Shown here: positions 1 to 8,271 of the stretch, in pieces
How positions within the stretch are numbered: the first letter of the stretch is position 1
Layout of the letters: every line of letters begins with the position of its first letter
Assembly: GCA_035455745.1 (NCBI GenBank)
Contig: DATIEP010000036.1
Span: 183,665 to 247,664, forward strand
Direction of reading: 5' to 3'
DNA from: JADGGM01 sp027307005
GTDB lineage: Bacteria; Gemmatimonadota; Gemmatimonadetes; Gemmatimonadales; Gemmatimonadaceae
DNA length: 64,000 bases
Program-made: the position numbers and the translations under genes
The notes under the pieces: generated by a model
Seen by the model: the letters and a program-made list of their open reading frames with translations, nothing else
Told to the model about the DNA's origin: nothing
Databases searched by the model: none

Positions 1-605
1 AGGTGCTCGATCGCGTGCGCAGCTCGCAGCACTCCCGGCTGCCGGTGTACGACGAGACCATCGACCACATCACCGGCATCCTGTTCGCCAAGGATCTGCT
101 GCCGGCGGTGATCGCCGATGAGGAGCCTGCCGCGGGGTGGGAATCGATCGCGCGGGCGGCGTCGTTCATCCCCGAGAGCAAGACCATCGAAGCCCAACTG
201 CGCGATTTCAAGGCGACGCGCACGCACATCGCGATCGTCGTCGACGAGTTCGGCGGCACCGCGGGGCTGGTCACGATCGAGGACATCCTCGAGGAAATCG
301 TCGGCGACATCCGGGACGAATACGATCGCGAGGAGCCGCCCATCGAAGCCGAGGAGGGACGGCGGTGGTGGGTCTCGGGCCGCGTGACGCTCGACGAGCT
401 GTCCGATGCGTTAGGCCATCGCTTCGACCGGCCCGACGTCTCGACGGTGGGCGGCCTCATCTTCGAGGTCGTTGGGCACGTGCCCAAGGCGGGGCAGGAG
501 CTCGAACTGGATGGCTACCGCATCGTCGTCGAGCGCGTGAACCGCCGGCGCGTGGATCGCGTGTACTTCGAGCGGCCGGAGTCGCCGGTGGAGCGCGTCT
601 CGTGA
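1..605 (+). CDS. CBS/CorC_HlyC transporter-associated protein, 3' part only
   Basis: This is the C-terminal part of a CNNM/HlyC-CorC family protein; the gene begins before the window. About 200 residues are visible. They hold the end of the CBS pair, with the hallmark VVDEFGGTAGLVTIEDILEE near residue 80, then a CorC_HlyC domain ending in VYFERPES. The N-terminal DUF21 membrane domain, usual in this family, must lie upstream. Family members are linked to divalent cation (Mg/Co) efflux or homeostasis at the inner membrane, but direct transport is unproven for most. The stop overlaps the next gene (GTGA), which encodes a second protein of the same type, so the two are a translationally coupled tandem pair. 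Confidence 0.9.
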   Translation, partial: VLDRVRSSQHSRLPVYDETIDHITGILFAKDLLPAVIADEEPAAGWESIARAASFIPESKTIEAQLRDFKATRTHIAIVVDEFGGTAGLVTIEDILEEIVGDIRDEYDREEPPIEAEEGRRWWVSGRVTLDELSDALGHRFDRPDVSTVGGLIFEVVGHVPKAGQELELDGYRIVVERVNRRRVDRVYFERPESPVERVS

Positions 606-1861
606 GCGTCTCCGGATTGGTGCTCGCGCTGGGCGTGGTCGTCGTGGCATGGCTCACGGCCGCCGCGACCGCCGTGCGGTCGGTGAGCCGCGTCTGGCTC
701 AGGCGTTGGGCCGAGCAGCGGTTGGCCACGCCGGCCGGATTGGGCGAGCGCGCGCTCCTGGCGCGACCGCAGCGTCTGGTGCTCGCGGCCGGGGCCGGCA
801 CGGCGTTGATGGTCGCGGCGGCCGGCGCATTGTTAGGCGGCGGCGACGGCCGCGCGCCCTGGGTGCTCGTCGGCGAAACGGTGCTGCTCGCGCTCGCGTT
901 CCTCATCGCCGGGCAGCTGGTGCCCCGGGCCATTGCGCGCCGGTGGGCGCCCGGGCTGCTCCCGGTGCTCGTGCCGCCGCTCGATGCCGCCGCGTTTCTC
1001 CTGGCGCCCGTTCTCGATGCGGCGCGCGCCGTTGGGCGGTCGCTCACGCCGGCGTCGCGCCGGGCGCTCGCGCCGTCGCGCGAAGGGATCGAAGACCTGC
1101 TGCGGGAGGGCGAGCTCGAAGGCATCGGCGAGCATGCGGAGATCGACATCATCGCCGGCCTCGTCGAGTTCGGCGAGAAGGTCGTGCGCGATGTCATGAC
1201 GCCGCGCACCGCCGTCTTCGCGGTGGACGAAGCGATGCCGCCCGCGGAGATGGCGCGCGCGATCGCACAGTCCGGCTACAGTCGGATTCCGGTGTATCGC
1301 GAGTCCATGGATCACATCATCGGCATGGTGTACGTGTTCGACGTGCTCGAGACGGGGGGGCAGCGGCCGGCGCCCATCCGGCAGGTCGCGCACGCACCGC
1401 TCAGCACGCGCCTCAGCACCGTGCTCTACGAGATGCTGCGCGCCCAACGCCATCTGGCGGTGGTGCTGGACGAATTCGGCGGCACGGCGGGCATCGTGAC
1501 GCTCGAGGACTTGCTCGAGGAGCTGGTGGGCGACATCCGGGACGAGCACGACGAGCCGGCGGCCGTCGAACAGGCGGCGGGCGCCGAGCGGCGGCCGACG
1601 GTGCTCGACGCGTCCACGCCGTTGGAGGAAGTGGACCGGCGCATCGGCTTGTCGTTAGGCGGCGACGGTGACCGCACGCAAACGTTAGGCGGCGCCATCG
1701 TGCGCGCGCTCGGCCGCATCCCGTCCACCGGCGAGCGCTTCCGCGTGGCCGGCCACGAGTTGACGGTGGTCGACGCGGAACCGTCGCGCATCCGCCGCGT
1801 GCTGGTGCAGCGCGCCGAGTCCGCCCGGGCGGTCGACCTCAAGCCGCCCGCGCCCCGCTGA
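602..1861 (+). CDS. Second CNNM/HlyC-type protein (membrane segment, CBS pair, CorC domain)
   Basis: A 419-residue protein that starts at a GTG overlapping the stop of the preceding paralogue. The first 150 residues are hydrophobic, with an N-terminal helix and two or three further segments (AGTALMVAAAGALLGG, LLALAFLIAGQLVPRAIA), consistent with a diverged DUF21 domain. The CBS pair follows, with VVRDVMTPRTAVFAV near residue 200 and VVLDEFGGTAGIVTLEDLLEELVGD near 295, and then a CorC_HlyC domain. The predicted role is inner-membrane cation homeostasis, like its neighbour. The membrane domain is weaker than in canonical members, so assignment rests mainly on the C-terminal half. Confidence 0.88.
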   Translation: MSVSGLVLALGVVVVAWLTAAATAVRSVSRVWLRRWAEQRLATPAGLGERALLARPQRLVLAAGAGTALMVAAAGALLGGGDGRAPWVLVGETVLLALAFLIAGQLVPRAIARRWAPGLLPVLVPPLDAAAFLLAPVLDAARAVGRSLTPASRRALAPSREGIEDLLREGELEGIGEHAEIDIIAGLVEFGEKVVRDVMTPRTAVFAVDEAMPPAEMARAIAQSGYSRIPVYRESMDHIIGMVYVFDVLETGGQRPAPIRQVAHAPLSTRLSTVLYEMLRAQRHLAVVLDEFGGTAGIVTLEDLLEELVGDIRDEHDEPAAVEQAAGAERRPTVLDASTPLEEVDRRIGLSLGGDGDRTQTLGGAIVRALGRIPSTGERFRVAGHELTVVDAEPSRIRRVLVQRAESARAVDLKPPAPR

Positions 1862-1862
1862 C

Positions 1863-3494
1863 GTGCGCCCGTTCGTCGTCTTCTTTCGGCTGTTTCCGTT
1901 TGTGATCGCGTTCCTGCGCGACCGGCGGCGATGGATCATCGTCGGGCGGCCGCGTCGCGCGAGCGAGGCCGTGCATCGACGCCGCGCCCAACGCCTCACC
2001 GCCACGGTGGCGGCGCTCGGCCCCGCGTTCATCAAGCTGGCCCAGGTGTTCGCGTCGCGCGCCGACATATTGCCCGAGCCGTACCTGAGCGAAGTGGGGA
2101 CGCTCACCGACAGCGTGCCGCCGCTGCCGTCGAAGGACATCGAGGCCGTCATCGTCCGCGAGCTCGGCAAACCGCTGTCGGAGTTGTTCGACCGCTTCGA
2201 CGAGGAGCCGCTCGCGGCCGCCTCGTTGGGCCAGGTTCACCGCGCGTCGTTAGGCGGCAGGGAAGTGGCGGTGAAAGTGCTCAGGCCCGGCGTCGAAGAA
2301 ATGGTGGCCGTCGACCTCGATGCGGCGTTCCGGATTCTCTACTACCTCAACATCCTCCTCCCGAACCACCACACGCGCGCGATCACGACGATCGTGCGCG
2401 AATTCGCCAAGCGCATCGAAGAGGAAATGGATTTTCGCCAGGAGGCGCGGAACGCCGACCTCATCCGGGCCAATTTCGTGCGCGACACGCGGGTGGCGGT
2501 GCCCGAGGTGATGGGTGCACTCACGTCCCGGCGCGTGCTCGTGCTCCAGTACATGGAGGGCACGAAGATCGACCAGCTCCAGGGCCGCATCGCCTCGGGC
2601 GACATCTCGCTCGAGACGCTGCTGCGCACGGTGGTCGAGGTCTACACCCAGATGATGCTGATCGACGGGCTCTTCCACGCCGACCCGCACCCGGGCAACC
2701 TGTTGGTCTCGCCTAACGGAACGCTCGTGCTGCTCGACTTCGGCATGGTGGTCCGCGTCGAGCGCGAGACGCGCGTGCGTCTCATCGAAACGGTGCTCGC
2801 GGCGGTGCGCAAAGATGTCGACGGCGTCATCGCCGGCTTCTACGAGCTCGGGGTGCTCGACCCGGAAGTCGATCGCGGCACGGTGCGCGATGCGGCTATG
2901 GCGCTCATGTCGGTCGCCTTCACGCCCGACGCCCAGCCGCGACAGGTGCAGCGCATCGTGAACGAGGTGATGGCCACGTTCTATCGCTGGCCGATCATGC
3001 TGCCCAGCGAATTCGTGTACCTCGGCCGCGCGGCGGCGCTGGCGGAAGGCATCGCGCTGCGCTACGATCCCGAGTTCAACGCGGTGCAGTTTGCATCGCC
3101 GGTGATCCGCCGCATGGGCGCGACCCTGCTGGCGTCGGTCGGCGCCAGCGATGCGCGCGACCGCATGCAGGACGTGCTGGGCGAGATCACCGGCATCGCG
3201 CGCGAACTGCGGGACGTGCTGCGGCGCGCGGGCCGCGACGAGCTGCGCGTGCGCGCGCACCCGCGCGACGTGATGGAACTGCAGCTGTTCATCGCGGGAC
3301 AGACGCGCCGTATCGTGCTGTGCATGGCAACGGGCGTGCTGGCGGTCGTCGGCGCGCTGCTCTACGTGGCGGACCACAATACGTACATCCTCGTGGCTAC
3401 GCTGTTCGTGACGCTCGTCATGTTCGTGCTGTTTCTCCTCGTGCCGTGGCACCTGTTGTCGCGGCCGCTGCAAGGCTTGCGTCGGCGCCGATGA
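1863..3494 (+). CDS. ubiB: UbiB/ABC1 family atypical protein kinase-like membrane protein
   Basis: A 543-residue ABC1/UbiB protein. Visible motifs are the family N-terminal motif (LGPAFIKLAQVFASRADILP), the Ala-rich nucleotide loop AAASLGQVHRA, the VAVKVLRPGV lysine, the EEMDFRQEARNA helix, HADPHPGN in the catalytic loop and LLDFGM as the metal-binding motif. Two C-terminal hydrophobic helices (about 480-535) anchor it. Relatives support isoprenoid-quinone biosynthesis through ATPase activity. The usual K-x-G-Q signature reads K-L-A-Q here, a Gly-to-Ala change. A GTG start two bases after the previous stop was chosen because it precedes the conserved basic N terminus. The symbol is family-level; quinone type cannot be inferred. 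Confidence 0.88.
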   Translation: MRPFVVFFRLFPFVIAFLRDRRRWIIVGRPRRASEAVHRRRAQRLTATVAALGPAFIKLAQVFASRADILPEPYLSEVGTLTDSVPPLPSKDIEAVIVRELGKPLSELFDRFDEEPLAAASLGQVHRASLGGREVAVKVLRPGVEEMVAVDLDAAFRILYYLNILLPNHHTRAITTIVREFAKRIEEEMDFRQEARNADLIRANFVRDTRVAVPEVMGALTSRRVLVLQYMEGTKIDQLQGRIASGDISLETLLRTVVEVYTQMMLIDGLFHADPHPGNLLVSPNGTLVLLDFGMVVRVERETRVRLIETVLAAVRKDVDGVIAGFYELGVLDPEVDRGTVRDAAMALMSVAFTPDAQPRQVQRIVNEVMATFYRWPIMLPSEFVYLGRAAALAEGIALRYDPEFNAVQFASPVIRRMGATLLASVGASDARDRMQDVLGEITGIARELRDVLRRAGRDELRVRAHPRDVMELQLFIAGQTRRIVLCMATGVLAVVGALLYVADHNTYILVATLFVTLVMFVLFLLVPWHLLSRPLQGLRRRR

Positions 3495-4570
3495 CCGCGT
3501 CCTCCGCGCCGCGCGAAGCGCATCGCACCCTGCTCGCCGACTTCGACGCGCGCCGGCCGGCCGCGCTCGCCCGCGCCGTGAGCATCGTCGAAAATCATCG
3601 CGCCGGGTTCGAGGATCTGTTAGGCGCGCTGCACCGGAGGCTGGGCCGGGCGCGCCGGATCGGCATCACGGGGCCGCCCGGCGCCGGCAAGAGCACGATC
3701 ACCACCCGGCTCGCCGCGCGCTACCGCGCATCCGGCCTCTCCGCCGGCATCATCGCGGTGGACCCCACGTCGCCGTTCACCGGCGGCGCGCTGTTGGGCG
3801 ACCGCATCCGCATGGAGGCGGTGGCGCTGGACGAGGGCATCTTCATCCGGTCGATGGCGACGCGCGGATCGTTAGGCGGGCTCGCGGCCAGTACGCGCGA
3901 GGTGGCCGACGTGCTCGATGGCTACGGGTTCGACCGCATCCTCATCGAGACCGTCGGCGTCGGGCAGAGCGAGCTCGACATCGCGCGCACCGCGGACACC
4001 ACCGTCGTCGTGCTCGTGCCCGAGTCCGGCGATTCCGTCCAGGCCATGAAGGCGGGGCTCATGGAGATCGCCGACGTGTTCGTGGTCAACAAGGCCGATC
4101 GGCCGGACGCCGAGCGGTTGCGGCACGAGATCGAGATGACGCTGGGTCTCCGGTTGGGCGGTGCCATGCGAAACGTTCCGGCGCATCACGGCGTCGATCT
4201 CAAGACGCTCCGCAACCCGGCGCACGCCGCGCGTCAGGCCGCGCAGGACGATGCATCCGACGACTGGACGCCGCCCGTGTTAGCAACGATCGCCGACAAG
4301 GGCGAAGGCATCGACGCGTTGGCGGACGCTCTCGACCGGCACTTCGACTATCTTTCACGGACCGGCACGTTGGATGTCCGGCGGCGGGAACGGCTGCGCG
4401 AACGGGTGGTGGAGGCGGTGGAACGACGTCTGCGGCAGCGGCTGTGGGGAAATCCGGACATCGCCGCCTGGGTGGATGCGCAGCTGCCGGCGCTCGAGGC
4501 GGGATCCCTGACGCCGTTCGGGGTGGCGGACACGCTGCTGGCGCGGAACGCCGCGCGCCTAACGCAATGA
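3491..4570 (+). CDS. meaB: MeaB/ArgK-type GTPase, methylmalonyl-CoA mutase chaperone
   Basis: A 359-residue G3E-family GTPase that loads and protects adenosylcobalamin in methylmalonyl-CoA mutase. The P-loop GITGPPGAGKST lies near residue 57, followed by the DPTSPFTGGALLGDR motif, the ETVGVGQSE switch region and the NKAD guanine-specificity motif near residue 200; the C-terminal dimerisation arm is present. It starts at an ATG overlapping the UbiB stop and is followed 35 bases later by the mutase catalytic subunit. Function and genomic context therefore agree. Confidence 0.95.
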   Translation: MTASSAPREAHRTLLADFDARRPAALARAVSIVENHRAGFEDLLGALHRRLGRARRIGITGPPGAGKSTITTRLAARYRASGLSAGIIAVDPTSPFTGGALLGDRIRMEAVALDEGIFIRSMATRGSLGGLAASTREVADVLDGYGFDRILIETVGVGQSELDIARTADTTVVVLVPESGDSVQAMKAGLMEIADVFVVNKADRPDAERLRHEIEMTLGLRLGGAMRNVPAHHGVDLKTLRNPAHAARQAAQDDASDDWTPPVLATIADKGEGIDALADALDRHFDYLSRTGTLDVRRRERLRERVVEAVERRLRQRLWGNPDIAAWVDAQLPALEAGSLTPFGVADTLLARNAARLTQ

Positions 4571-4604
4571 CCGGCGCACGCCGCCGGAGACGAGGAATCG
4601 ACGC

Positions 4605-6299
4605 ATGACCACCATCCGAGATGCGGCCGACCTGAGTCGCGACGAGCACGCCGAGCTGGAACGCCTGCGCGCGGAAGTCGCTGCGTGGCGCGCCCGGTTT
4701 GACGCCGACCGCAAGCGCGATCTGGCGTTCACCAATTCCGGCGGCGACGTCGATCCGCTCTACACGGCGCTCGACACGGCGAGCCTCGATCCCGCGGCGC
4801 TCGGCACACCGGGCACGTATCCGTTCACACGCGGCATCCACCCGACCGGATACCGCGGCCGTCTGTGGACCATGCGCCAGTTTGCCGGATTCGGCAGCGC
4901 GCGCGACACCAACGAACGCTACAAGTATCTGCTCGCCCACGGCCAGACCGGCCTCTCGGTCGCGTTCGATTTCCCGACGCTCATGGGCTACGACTCCGAT
5001 CATCCGCGGTCGGAAGGCGAGGTGGGGAAGTGCGGCGTCGCCATCTCGAGCGTCGCCGACATGGAGACGTTGTTCGACGGCATTCCGTTAGACCAGGTGT
5101 CCGTCTCCATGACCATCAATGGTCCGGCGATCATTCTCTACTGCTTCCTGATCGCCGCCGCCGAGCGGCACGGGGTCCCGTCGGAAAAGCTGCGCGGGAC
5201 GATCCAGAACGACATCCTGAAAGAGTACATGGCCCAGCACGCGTGGATCTATCCGATCGAGCCCGCGCTGCGTCTGATCGTCGATGGATTCGAGTGGTCC
5301 GCCAAGCACGCGCCGCAATGGAACACGATCTCGATCTCGGGCTACCACATTCGCGAGGCCGGCGCGACCGCGGTCCAGGAGCTGGCGTTCACGCTCGCCG
5401 ACGGATTCACCTATGTGGAGCGCGGCCTCGCGCGCGGCCTCGACATCGATGACTTTGCGCCCCGCCTGTCGTTCTTCTGGGACATCCACAACGATTTCTT
5501 CGAGGAGATTGCGAAACTGCGCGCGGCGCGGCGCATCTGGGCGCGGCACATGCGCGAGCGCTACCGGGCGCGCAACCCGCGCTCGTGGATGATGCGCTTC
5601 CACTCGCAGACCGCCGGCGTCACGCTCACGGCGCAGCAGCCGATGAACAACATCGTGCGCGTCGCGTATCAGGCGCTGGCCGCCGTCCTTGGCGGTACGC
5701 AGTCGCTGCACACCAACTCGATGGACGAAACGCTGGCGCTGCCCACGGAGGAGTCGGTGCAGGTGGCGCTGCGCACGCAGCAGGTCCTGGCCTACGAAAC
5801 CGGCGTGCCCAACGTGATCGACCCGCTGGGCGGGTCGTACTACATCGAGAGCCTAACGGAAAGCATGGAGCGCGACGCAGAGGCCCTGTTCGAGGACATC
5901 GCGCGCGCCGGCGGCGTGGTGCGCGCCCTCGAATCGGGCTGGCTGCAGCGCAAGATCGCCCAGTCCTCGGCGCGGCAGCAGTGGGAGCTCGAGCAGCACC
6001 GCAAGCTGGTCGTCGGCGTCAACGAATTCGTGACCGATGAGCCCGAGTTGACGATTCCGCTGCTCAGGATCGGCGCCGGCGCCGAAGATGATCAGCGGGC
6101 ACGACTCGCAGCGCTTCGCGCGAACCGCGACGCCGCAACGTGCACCGCGGCGCTCGCCGCGCTGCGCGATGCTGCGCGCACATCGGCCAACCTGATCCCT
6201 CTCATTCTCGACGCCGCCCGCGCGGACGCCACGCTGTACGAAATTCGCGCCGCCATGGAAGAGGTGTTCGGCGCATATCGAGAGCCGGTGTTCTTTTAA
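4605..6299 (+). CDS. mutA: Methylmalonyl-CoA mutase, catalytic (large) subunit without B12 domain
   Basis: A 564-residue TIM-barrel half of methylmalonyl-CoA mutase, interconverting methylmalonyl-CoA and succinyl-CoA. The substrate-binding stretch YPFTRGIHPTGYRGRLWTMRQ is near residue 70, SVAFDFPTLMGYDSDHP near 110, and TAQQPMNNIVRVA...LGGTQSLHTNSMDE near 345. It ends before any cobalamin-binding fold, so it must work with a separate B12 subunit, encoded at 7861. This is the archaeal/Chloroflexi-like split form rather than the fused enzyme. ATG start with moderate upstream purines; MeaB lies immediately upstream. Confidence 0.95.
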   Translation: MTTIRDAADLSRDEHAELERLRAEVAAWRARFDADRKRDLAFTNSGGDVDPLYTALDTASLDPAALGTPGTYPFTRGIHPTGYRGRLWTMRQFAGFGSARDTNERYKYLLAHGQTGLSVAFDFPTLMGYDSDHPRSEGEVGKCGVAISSVADMETLFDGIPLDQVSVSMTINGPAIILYCFLIAAAERHGVPSEKLRGTIQNDILKEYMAQHAWIYPIEPALRLIVDGFEWSAKHAPQWNTISISGYHIREAGATAVQELAFTLADGFTYVERGLARGLDIDDFAPRLSFFWDIHNDFFEEIAKLRAARRIWARHMRERYRARNPRSWMMRFHSQTAGVTLTAQQPMNNIVRVAYQALAAVLGGTQSLHTNSMDETLALPTEESVQVALRTQQVLAYETGVPNVIDPLGGSYYIESLTESMERDAEALFEDIARAGGVVRALESGWLQRKIAQSSARQQWELEQHRKLVVGVNEFVTDEPELTIPLLRIGAGAEDDQRARLAALRANRDAATCTAALAALRDAARTSANLIPLILDAARADATLYEIRAAMEEVFGAYREPVFF

Positions 6300-6486
6300 G
6301 GCGGACAAAGCGCGCGGACAAGCCGGACAGAAAGCGGATACAGCGATACGGCGGACGAAGCCGGCGGTCTCCGGTTCGTCCGCCTTCTTCGCTGATCTCG
6401 CCTCCCGATCCGATCTCGCCCTCTCGCGTCCAATCTCCCCCTTCCAAGTCCGGCGTTGTCCGTCAAGTCCGGTCTTGTCCGCCTGA
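6299..6486 (+). repeat. Intergenic CGGACAAAG repeat cluster, inverted halves
   Basis: Directly after the mutA stop come GGCGGACAAAG (6300-6310), CGCGGACAAG and CCGGACAG. After a pyrimidine-rich middle come the complementary forms GTTGTCCGTCAAGTCCGG and TCTTGTCCGCC (about 6452-6485). The two halves can pair, so the transcript could form a long stem that may act as a terminator. A short inner stem is formed by GGCGGACGAAG (6353-6363) and TTCGTCCGCC (near 6376). Related repeats occur at 20580, 26640 and 51822. No protein is encoded here. Confidence 0.6.
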
Positions 6487-6559
6487 CGGTTTTGGGTCCG
6501 ACCCTGCGCAATGTTCGGCGGGCAGGGCCGTCAACCGAATCGCCACAGGAGGTTGGAGA

Positions 6560-7684
6560 ATGCGAGCCACCCGGATTTCACGGTGGGCGGCTGTCGCCGC
6601 CTTTGTTACAGCGCCGGCGCTGCACGCGCAAGACGCACCCCCAGCACAACCCGCAGCCGCTCCCGCCGCTCCCGCGGCCGCGTCGCCAACGCAACCGCCT
6701 AACGTTTGCGGCAGCACACCCAACTGTGTCGAGACGAACGATTTTGCGGCCGTGATCACCAACTTCCGCACGAGTGATCTGCGCGGCTACAAGATGATCG
6801 ATGTCGTGATGCACTTTCAGAACAAGACGGCGAACTCCCTCGTCCTCGCCTACCTGACGAACTCCGGCACCATCATCGATGACAAGGGCAACCGCTACGT
6901 GGTGTACGGCCCGAACGGTGTGCGCGGCATCGGGCAGGTCTACGGCGGCAGCTTCGACCCGAAATTCACGCTCAACGCAGGCGGCAGCGGCGACGCGCAG
7001 TTCGAACTGGCGTGGTATCCGGGACAGCAGATCTATGGATTCAACTTCTCGTTCGACCTCACGATCGATGAGATCAACTCCTATCAGGGCGGCCAGCACT
7101 CGTTAGGCGGCGAGTTTCCGCTCCACTTCCAGAATCTGGCCAACGGCGTCTCGAGCAGCGGACAGGTTGCGTCCGTGGCCGGTGCGGTCGGCGCTGCTGC
7201 CGCGGGCGGCACGGACGGCGCGGGCGCACAGCCATGCACGAGCGGCGCGGCAGGAACGGCCACGCAGGTGGCGAACGCCACCGGATCGCAGGCGGTCCAG
7301 GGTGCGGCGGCACAGGGTGCAGCGACCGTTTCACAGGCGGCGACCGCGGTGCAGAACCTGACGTCGATCTTCAGCAAGAAGAAGCATCAGCCGGCCAAGC
7401 CGGCAAACCCGTGCGGTGCTGCGAGCGGCACGGTGACGCAGACCTCGACGGGAAGCGTTGCGCCTGCGGCTGGAACCACGCCGGCGACGACCTCCGCGAG
7501 CAAAGCGACGACGACCGCCAGCCCCGTGGCCATGAAGGCCGGTGGTGTTCGTCCCGGCACATCGCCGACCGTCACGCCGCCCAAGAGGACGACCACGGCG
7601 GCACCGACGACGCTGCCGGCCAAGCCTACCCCGAGGACCGGCACCAAGAAGACGGTCACGCCGGATACGACGAAGCACCCGTAG
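6560..7684 (+). CDS. Secreted Ala/Thr-rich protein with one folded domain, function unknown
   Basis: A 374-residue protein with a strong RBS (AGGAGG at 6547-6552) before ATG 6560 and a clear signal peptide (RISRWAAVAAFVTAPALHAQ). After a Pro/Ala linker comes a beta-rich domain (about 60-190) with two cysteines close together (NVCGSTPNCVE) and motifs such as MIDVVMHFQNKTANSLVLAY, resembling Ig-like or DUF4352-type extracellular domains. From about 200 to the end it is low-complexity Ala/Gly/Thr/Pro/Lys with two more cysteines, probably a disordered envelope-spanning tail. It sits between the two mutase subunit genes but has no obvious link to them. I do not recognise the family. Confidence 0.75.
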   Translation: MRATRISRWAAVAAFVTAPALHAQDAPPAQPAAAPAAPAAASPTQPPNVCGSTPNCVETNDFAAVITNFRTSDLRGYKMIDVVMHFQNKTANSLVLAYLTNSGTIIDDKGNRYVVYGPNGVRGIGQVYGGSFDPKFTLNAGGSGDAQFELAWYPGQQIYGFNFSFDLTIDEINSYQGGQHSLGGEFPLHFQNLANGVSSSGQVASVAGAVGAAAAGGTDGAGAQPCTSGAAGTATQVANATGSQAVQGAAAQGAATVSQAATAVQNLTSIFSKKKHQPAKPANPCGAASGTVTQTSTGSVAPAAGTTPATTSASKATTTASPVAMKAGGVRPGTSPTVTPPKRTTTAAPTTLPAKPTPRTGTKKTVTPDTTKHP

Positions 7685-7708
7685 CACTCGAAGTTTCTCC
7701 TGCGTGCA

Positions 7709-7739
7709 ACGCCGCGGGCTCGCCAAGAGTCCGCGGCGT
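7709..7739 (+). terminator. Hairpin after the secreted protein gene
   Basis: ACGCCGCGG (7709-7717) pairs perfectly with CCGCGGCGT (7731-7739) across a 13-base loop, 24 bases after the stop of the secreted protein gene. There is no U-tract after it, so termination is plausible but not certain. Confidence 0.5.
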
Positions 7740-7766
7740 GTGTGCATGCGGCCAGTGCGGAACGAC

Positions 7767-7795
7767 TTGGCGCTCCCATGGGACGTCGATAGAAT
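7767..7795 (+). promoter_or_regulatory. Sigma-70-type promoter for the mutB-atuA operon
   Basis: TTGGCG (-35), a 17-base spacer and TAGAAT (-10) lie 65 bases upstream of the B12-subunit ATG, just after a hairpin that ends the previous transcript. The match and spacing are good for a housekeeping promoter. Confidence 0.6.
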
Positions 7796-7860
7796 TACGC
7801 AGCCGTGTATCGCGGCGCATTCCTCGTTTTTCCGTCCTCAACGGACGCTACCTTTCGCAC

Positions 7861-8271
7861 ATGCGACCCATTCGGGTGCTCATAGCCAAGCCGGGGCTCG
7901 ATGGCCACGACCGCGGCGCCAAAGTCGTTGCGGCGGCGCTTCGCGATTCGGGCATGGAAGTGATCTACACTGGTCTCCATCAGACGCCGGAGATGATCGC
8001 CAATGCGGCGGTGCAGGAGGATGTGGACGTGGTCGGGTTGTCGATCTTGAGCGGCGCGCACATGACGCTCTTTCCGCGCGTGCGAGAGCTGCTCCGTAAG
8101 GCAGGACGCGACGACATTCTGATCACCGGCGGCGGGATCATTCCGAAAGAAGACATCGACGTGCTGCGCGAGCAGGGCGTCGGGCAGCTCTTCGGACCGG
8201 GAACGCCGACGACGGCGCTGGTGGATTACATCAAGGCGTGGTTCGCCGAGCGCGAGCAGCAGGAAGCGTGA
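7861..8271 (+). CDS. mutB: Methylmalonyl-CoA mutase, cobalamin-binding (small) subunit
   Basis: A 136-residue B12-binding flavodoxin-like domain. The axial-ligand motif GLDGHDRGAK (D-x-H-x-x-G) is near residue 15, SILSGAHM near 63 and the nucleotide-tail pocket ITGGGIIP near 92. It complements the catalytic subunit at 4605, which lacks this domain. It is first in a tightly overlapping operon: its TGA overlaps the GTG of the carboxyltransferase. ATG 7861 was chosen because it opens the conserved RPIRVLIAKPG strand. Confidence 0.93.
   Translation: MRPIRVLIAKPGLDGHDRGAKVVAAALRDSGMEVIYTGLHQTPEMIANAAVQEDVDVVGLSILSGAHMTLFPRVRELLRKAGRDDILITGGGIIPKEDIDVLREQGVGQLFGPGTPTTALVDYIKAWFAEREQQEA

Noticed and set aside
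2250..3473. Long antisense reading frame opposite ubiB (about 400 codons)
   Set aside because: His/Arg-rich composition typical of the complement of a GC-rich gene; the plus strand has clear UbiB motifs.
7801..7860. Riboswitch in the mutB leader
   Set aside because: Leader is only about 60 bases with a 5-bp stem; far too short for a cobalamin riboswitch.
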